From assembly GCA_027021185.1 (NCBI GenBank), contig JALUUU010000231.1, positions 1 through 6,380 on the forward strand: DNA of 6,380 nt, written 5' to 3'. Both the position numbers and the translations under genes were made by a program. The notes beneath the pieces are model-generated. The model worked only from the letters and a program-made list of their open reading frames with translations. It searched no databases and was not told the DNA's origin. This document shows positions 4,686-6,380 of the stretch, piece by piece (position 1 is the first letter of the stretch; every line of letters begins with the position of its first letter). The stretch comes from an archaeon (GTDB lineage Archaea; Hydrothermarchaeota; Hydrothermarchaeia; Hydrothermarchaeales; JALUUU01).

Positions 4686-5599
4686 CCTTGGCTGGCCAGG
4701 AGGTGGCAGAGCAAGGCTTTTTGCAGATGGAGCCTATTCTCAGCCTGATCAAAGACGATGGAGTTCCTGCTCTCCAGGACCTCATCCGTTATCTCCAGTC
4801 CTCTTTTTGCCGGCAGGCAGTGCATTATCAACGGGCTGCCAGCTATTTTAACCAGCCTTGTATTCACCTGGTAATCCCTGAAGTCCCTCAGCCTCTTCTC
4901 CCGCTCCGCTTCCTGCCCCATGCTCACCCAAACATCGGTGTAGATTATGTCTGCACCCTCAGCCGCCCTCATAGGGTCGTTGGTAACGAGGATCTCGCAT
5001 CCGCTTTTATTAGACAGTCTCTCAGCTTTTTCCAGAATCTCCTTATTCGGCTCATAGCCCCTAGGGGTGGCGACGGACATGTTCATCCCGACAAAGGCCG
5101 AGCCCAGGAGCAAGGAGTGGCAGACATTGTTACCGTCCCCTATGAAGGCCAGCTTCACTTCCTTGAAGTCTCCTTTTTTCTCTTTTATAGTGAAGAGATC
5201 CGCCAACACCTGGCAGGGATGCTCCAGCTCTGTGAGGCCATTGATCACTGGAACAGTAGCGTATTCCCCAAGCTCCAAGACGTTCTCATGGCTCTTCGCT
5301 CTGACCATGATTCCATCGACATACCTGCTCAGGGTGCGGGCGGTGTCCTTAATGGTCTCCCCCCTCCCAAGCTGCATGCTCTCCCTGTCTAGATACACGG
5401 CATGCCCTCCGAGCTGAGTCATGGCAACCTCGAAGGAGACCCGGGTCCTCGTGGAGGGTTTCTCAAAAATCATTGCGAGGCTCTTGTTCCTCAACACGTT
5501 TTTGAAAACCCCTTTTCTAGCCTCCTCCTTGAGCTTTCGAGTACGCTCTATCAGGGAGAAAAAGTCCTGACCCACGTCGAGGATAGAAATCACATTCAT
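4682..5599 (-). CDS. argF: Ornithine carbamoyltransferase
   Basis: The enzyme transfers the carbamoyl group from carbamoyl phosphate to ornithine, giving citrulline in arginine synthesis; it is cytoplasmic and normally trimeric or higher. All diagnostic motifs are present in 305 residues, the family length. The carbamoyl-phosphate loop STRTR is at 49-53, HPCQ at 127-130 and FIGDGNNVCHS at 152-162. The ornithine-binding DVWVSMGQE (222-230) includes the SMG loop, and the catalytic HCLPAKRG is at 260-267. The SMG and HCLP motifs separate it from aspartate carbamoyltransferase. The ATG at 5599 gives the usual short N-terminus, NVISILDV. It lies eight bases after the purD stop, and GAGGGAG (plus-strand 5611-5617) inside the end of purD is a plausible ribosome binding site. 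It is therefore the downstream gene of a purD-argF operon. Confidence 0.96.
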   Translation of the reverse strand: MNVISILDVGQDFFSLIERTRKLKEEARKGVFKNVLRNKSLAMIFEKPSTRTRVSFEVAMTQLGGHAVYLDRESMQLGRGETIKDTARTLSRYVDGIMVRAKSHENVLELGEYATVPVINGLTELEHPCQVLADLFTIKEKKGDFKEVKLAFIGDGNNVCHSLLLGSAFVGMNMSVATPRGYEPNKEILEKAERLSNKSGCEILVTNDPMRAAEGADIIYTDVWVSMGQEAEREKRLRDFRDYQVNTRLVKIAGSPLIMHCLPAKRGLEITDEVLESRNSIVFDQAENRLHLQKALLCHLLASQG

Positions 5600-5607
5600 C
5601 TGATCTA

Positions 5608-6380
5608 TTACTCCCTCAGCTTTTTAACGTGCTCAATACTCCTCTTGATGTGATTCGGCGACCCTATCTCCCACCTGTTCCACAGGGGGCCATCGATAGC
5701 TCTTATGCCTTCCAGAGATATGCGTCTCGCCTCCTGAATGGTCTCCCCGATTCCTACGCAGGCCACCGTGCGGGAACTGCATGTATACGTTTTTCCGTCG
5801 TCGCCAAGCTCCATGGACCCGGGATACACTCTCAGCCTATCATCCAGTTCCTCACTGAGCTTGTATGCCTCGCTCAAATCGACAAGCCTGCTCCCGCTGT
5901 ATTTCTTCCTATATCCTCCGTAGGTCAGGGGAGTCGCGTATGTGACGACGGTGGCCATGGGCTCGAAGTCGAGGCTCCTCAGCCTTCCATCTATCATGGC
6001 ATAGCATGCCTCCACGAAATCGTCTCGCAACACGGGCATAAGGTTCATTATCTCGGGGTCTCCTGGACGGCTGTTCACCTCGAATACTTTGATACCCTCG
6101 GAGGCGCAGGTGAAGCCCATGTAAAGAGGCATTCCTCGCAGACCTGGATTGCTGCCGTCTCCCTTAAGCTCTTTGAACAGGCTTTGAGTTATCCTCAGAG
6201 CGTCATCCCAGTCCTTAGGGCTCATGAAGGGGAGGCGCTCCTCCACGTCTTTGTAGCATCCCATTCCCCCAGTGTTGGGGCCGAGGTCTCCGTCAAAGGC
6301 CCGTTTGTAGTCCCGTACGCAGGGGGTTTCCACGAGGGTTTTTCCATCGGAGAAGCACTGGAGGCTGAATTCCTCTCCGT
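5608..6380 (-). CDS. purD: Phosphoribosylamine-glycine ligase (5' truncated by the window edge)
   Basis: PurD (GAR synthetase) uses ATP to join glycine to 5-phosphoribosylamine, the second step of purine synthesis. The frame is open through the right edge, so about 257 residues of the C-terminal part are visible out of roughly 430 in the family. They start GEEFSLQCFSDGK and continue into DYKRAFDGDLGPNTGGMGCY, the conserved ATP-grasp block. The metal-binding EVNSRPGDPEIMN follows, and then the C-terminal domain with RTVACVGIGETIQEA and a terminal WEIG block. A GTG at 6333 is internal, because the conserved GEEFSLQ segment precedes it; it is not the start. The gene ends in tandem stops (TAA TAG) and is followed eight bases later by argF. 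The two pathways share no direct step apart from use of amino-acid and ATP pools, so the pairing looks like operon packing. Confidence 0.95.
   Translation of the reverse strand, partial: GEEFSLQCFSDGKTLVETPCVRDYKRAFDGDLGPNTGGMGCYKDVEERLPFMSPKDWDDALRITQSLFKELKGDGSNPGLRGMPLYMGFTCASEGIKVFEVNSRPGDPEIMNLMPVLRDDFVEACYAMIDGRLRSLDFEPMATVVTYATPLTYGGYRKKYSGSRLVDLSEAYKLSEELDDRLRVYPGSMELGDDGKTYTCSSRTVACVGIGETIQEARRISLEGIRAIDGPLWNRWEIGSPNHIKRSIEHVKKLRE

Noticed and set aside
4688..5392. 234-residue open frame on the plus strand
   Set aside because: It is antisense to argF, which has every catalytic motif; the plus-strand translation shows no recognisable domain and has low-complexity composition.
6331..6333. 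GTG as the start of purD
   Set aside because: Conserved PurD residues (GEEFSLQ and following) continue upstream to the window edge.
1..6380. CRISPR arrays, insertion sequences, attachment sites
   Set aside because: I found no direct repeats with regular spacing, no transposase or integrase frames, and no terminal inverted repeats bounding a segment.

Overview
The window is archaeal. It carries two methanofuran-biosynthesis genes (mfnD, mfnF), an archaeal EF-1 beta gene behind the small zinc-ribbon gene that often accompanies it, a CxxC-x17-CxxC micro-protein, and BRE/TATA-type promoters, some of which leave almost no 5' leader. AGG/AGA arginine and ATA isoleucine codons are frequent, and GC is roughly half. 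Methanofuran genes imply C1 metabolism on methanofuran and tetrahydromethanopterin: a methanogen, a methanotroph or Archaeoglobus-type relative, or another archaeon with an archaeal Wood-Ljungdahl branch. The sequence alone does not settle the lineage.

Layout, plus strand: the C-terminal part of a membrane-anchored winged-helix regulator (2-415); a 163-bp gap with a possible terminator, a strong palindrome, a TATA element and a second dyad; a UDP-N-acetylhexosamine (probably ManNAc) dehydrogenase (579-1913); a 52-residue CxxC-x17-CxxC zinc protein starting at TTG (2007-2165); mfnD, tyramine-glutamate ligase (2257-3267), overlapping mfnF (3227-4213) by 41 bp; a 53-residue zinc-ribbon protein (4260-4421) whose stop codon directly abuts the ATG of aEF-1 beta (4422-4685). 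Minus strand: a purD fragment running in from the right edge (5608-6380), then argF (4682-5599). The argF stop codon overlaps the aEF-1 beta stop codon, so the two gene sets converge with no spacer.

Functional groups: mfnD and mfnF act in one pathway. MfnD joins tyramine to glutamate, and MfnF condenses the product with the furan unit, so their overlap fits translational coupling. The zinc-ribbon and EF-1 beta pair belongs to translation. purD-argF is a short biosynthetic operon (purines, arginine). The dehydrogenase supplies a nucleotide-sugar uronic acid for surface glycans.

The window holds mostly recognisable housekeeping genes, and I do not see a new multi-gene system. The most unusual signal is non-coding. 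The dehydrogenase promoter sits between a 33-bp nested palindrome and a perfect 7+7 dyad, next to a membrane-bound DNA-binding protein. Three other intergenic promoters also have inverted repeats close to the TATA element.
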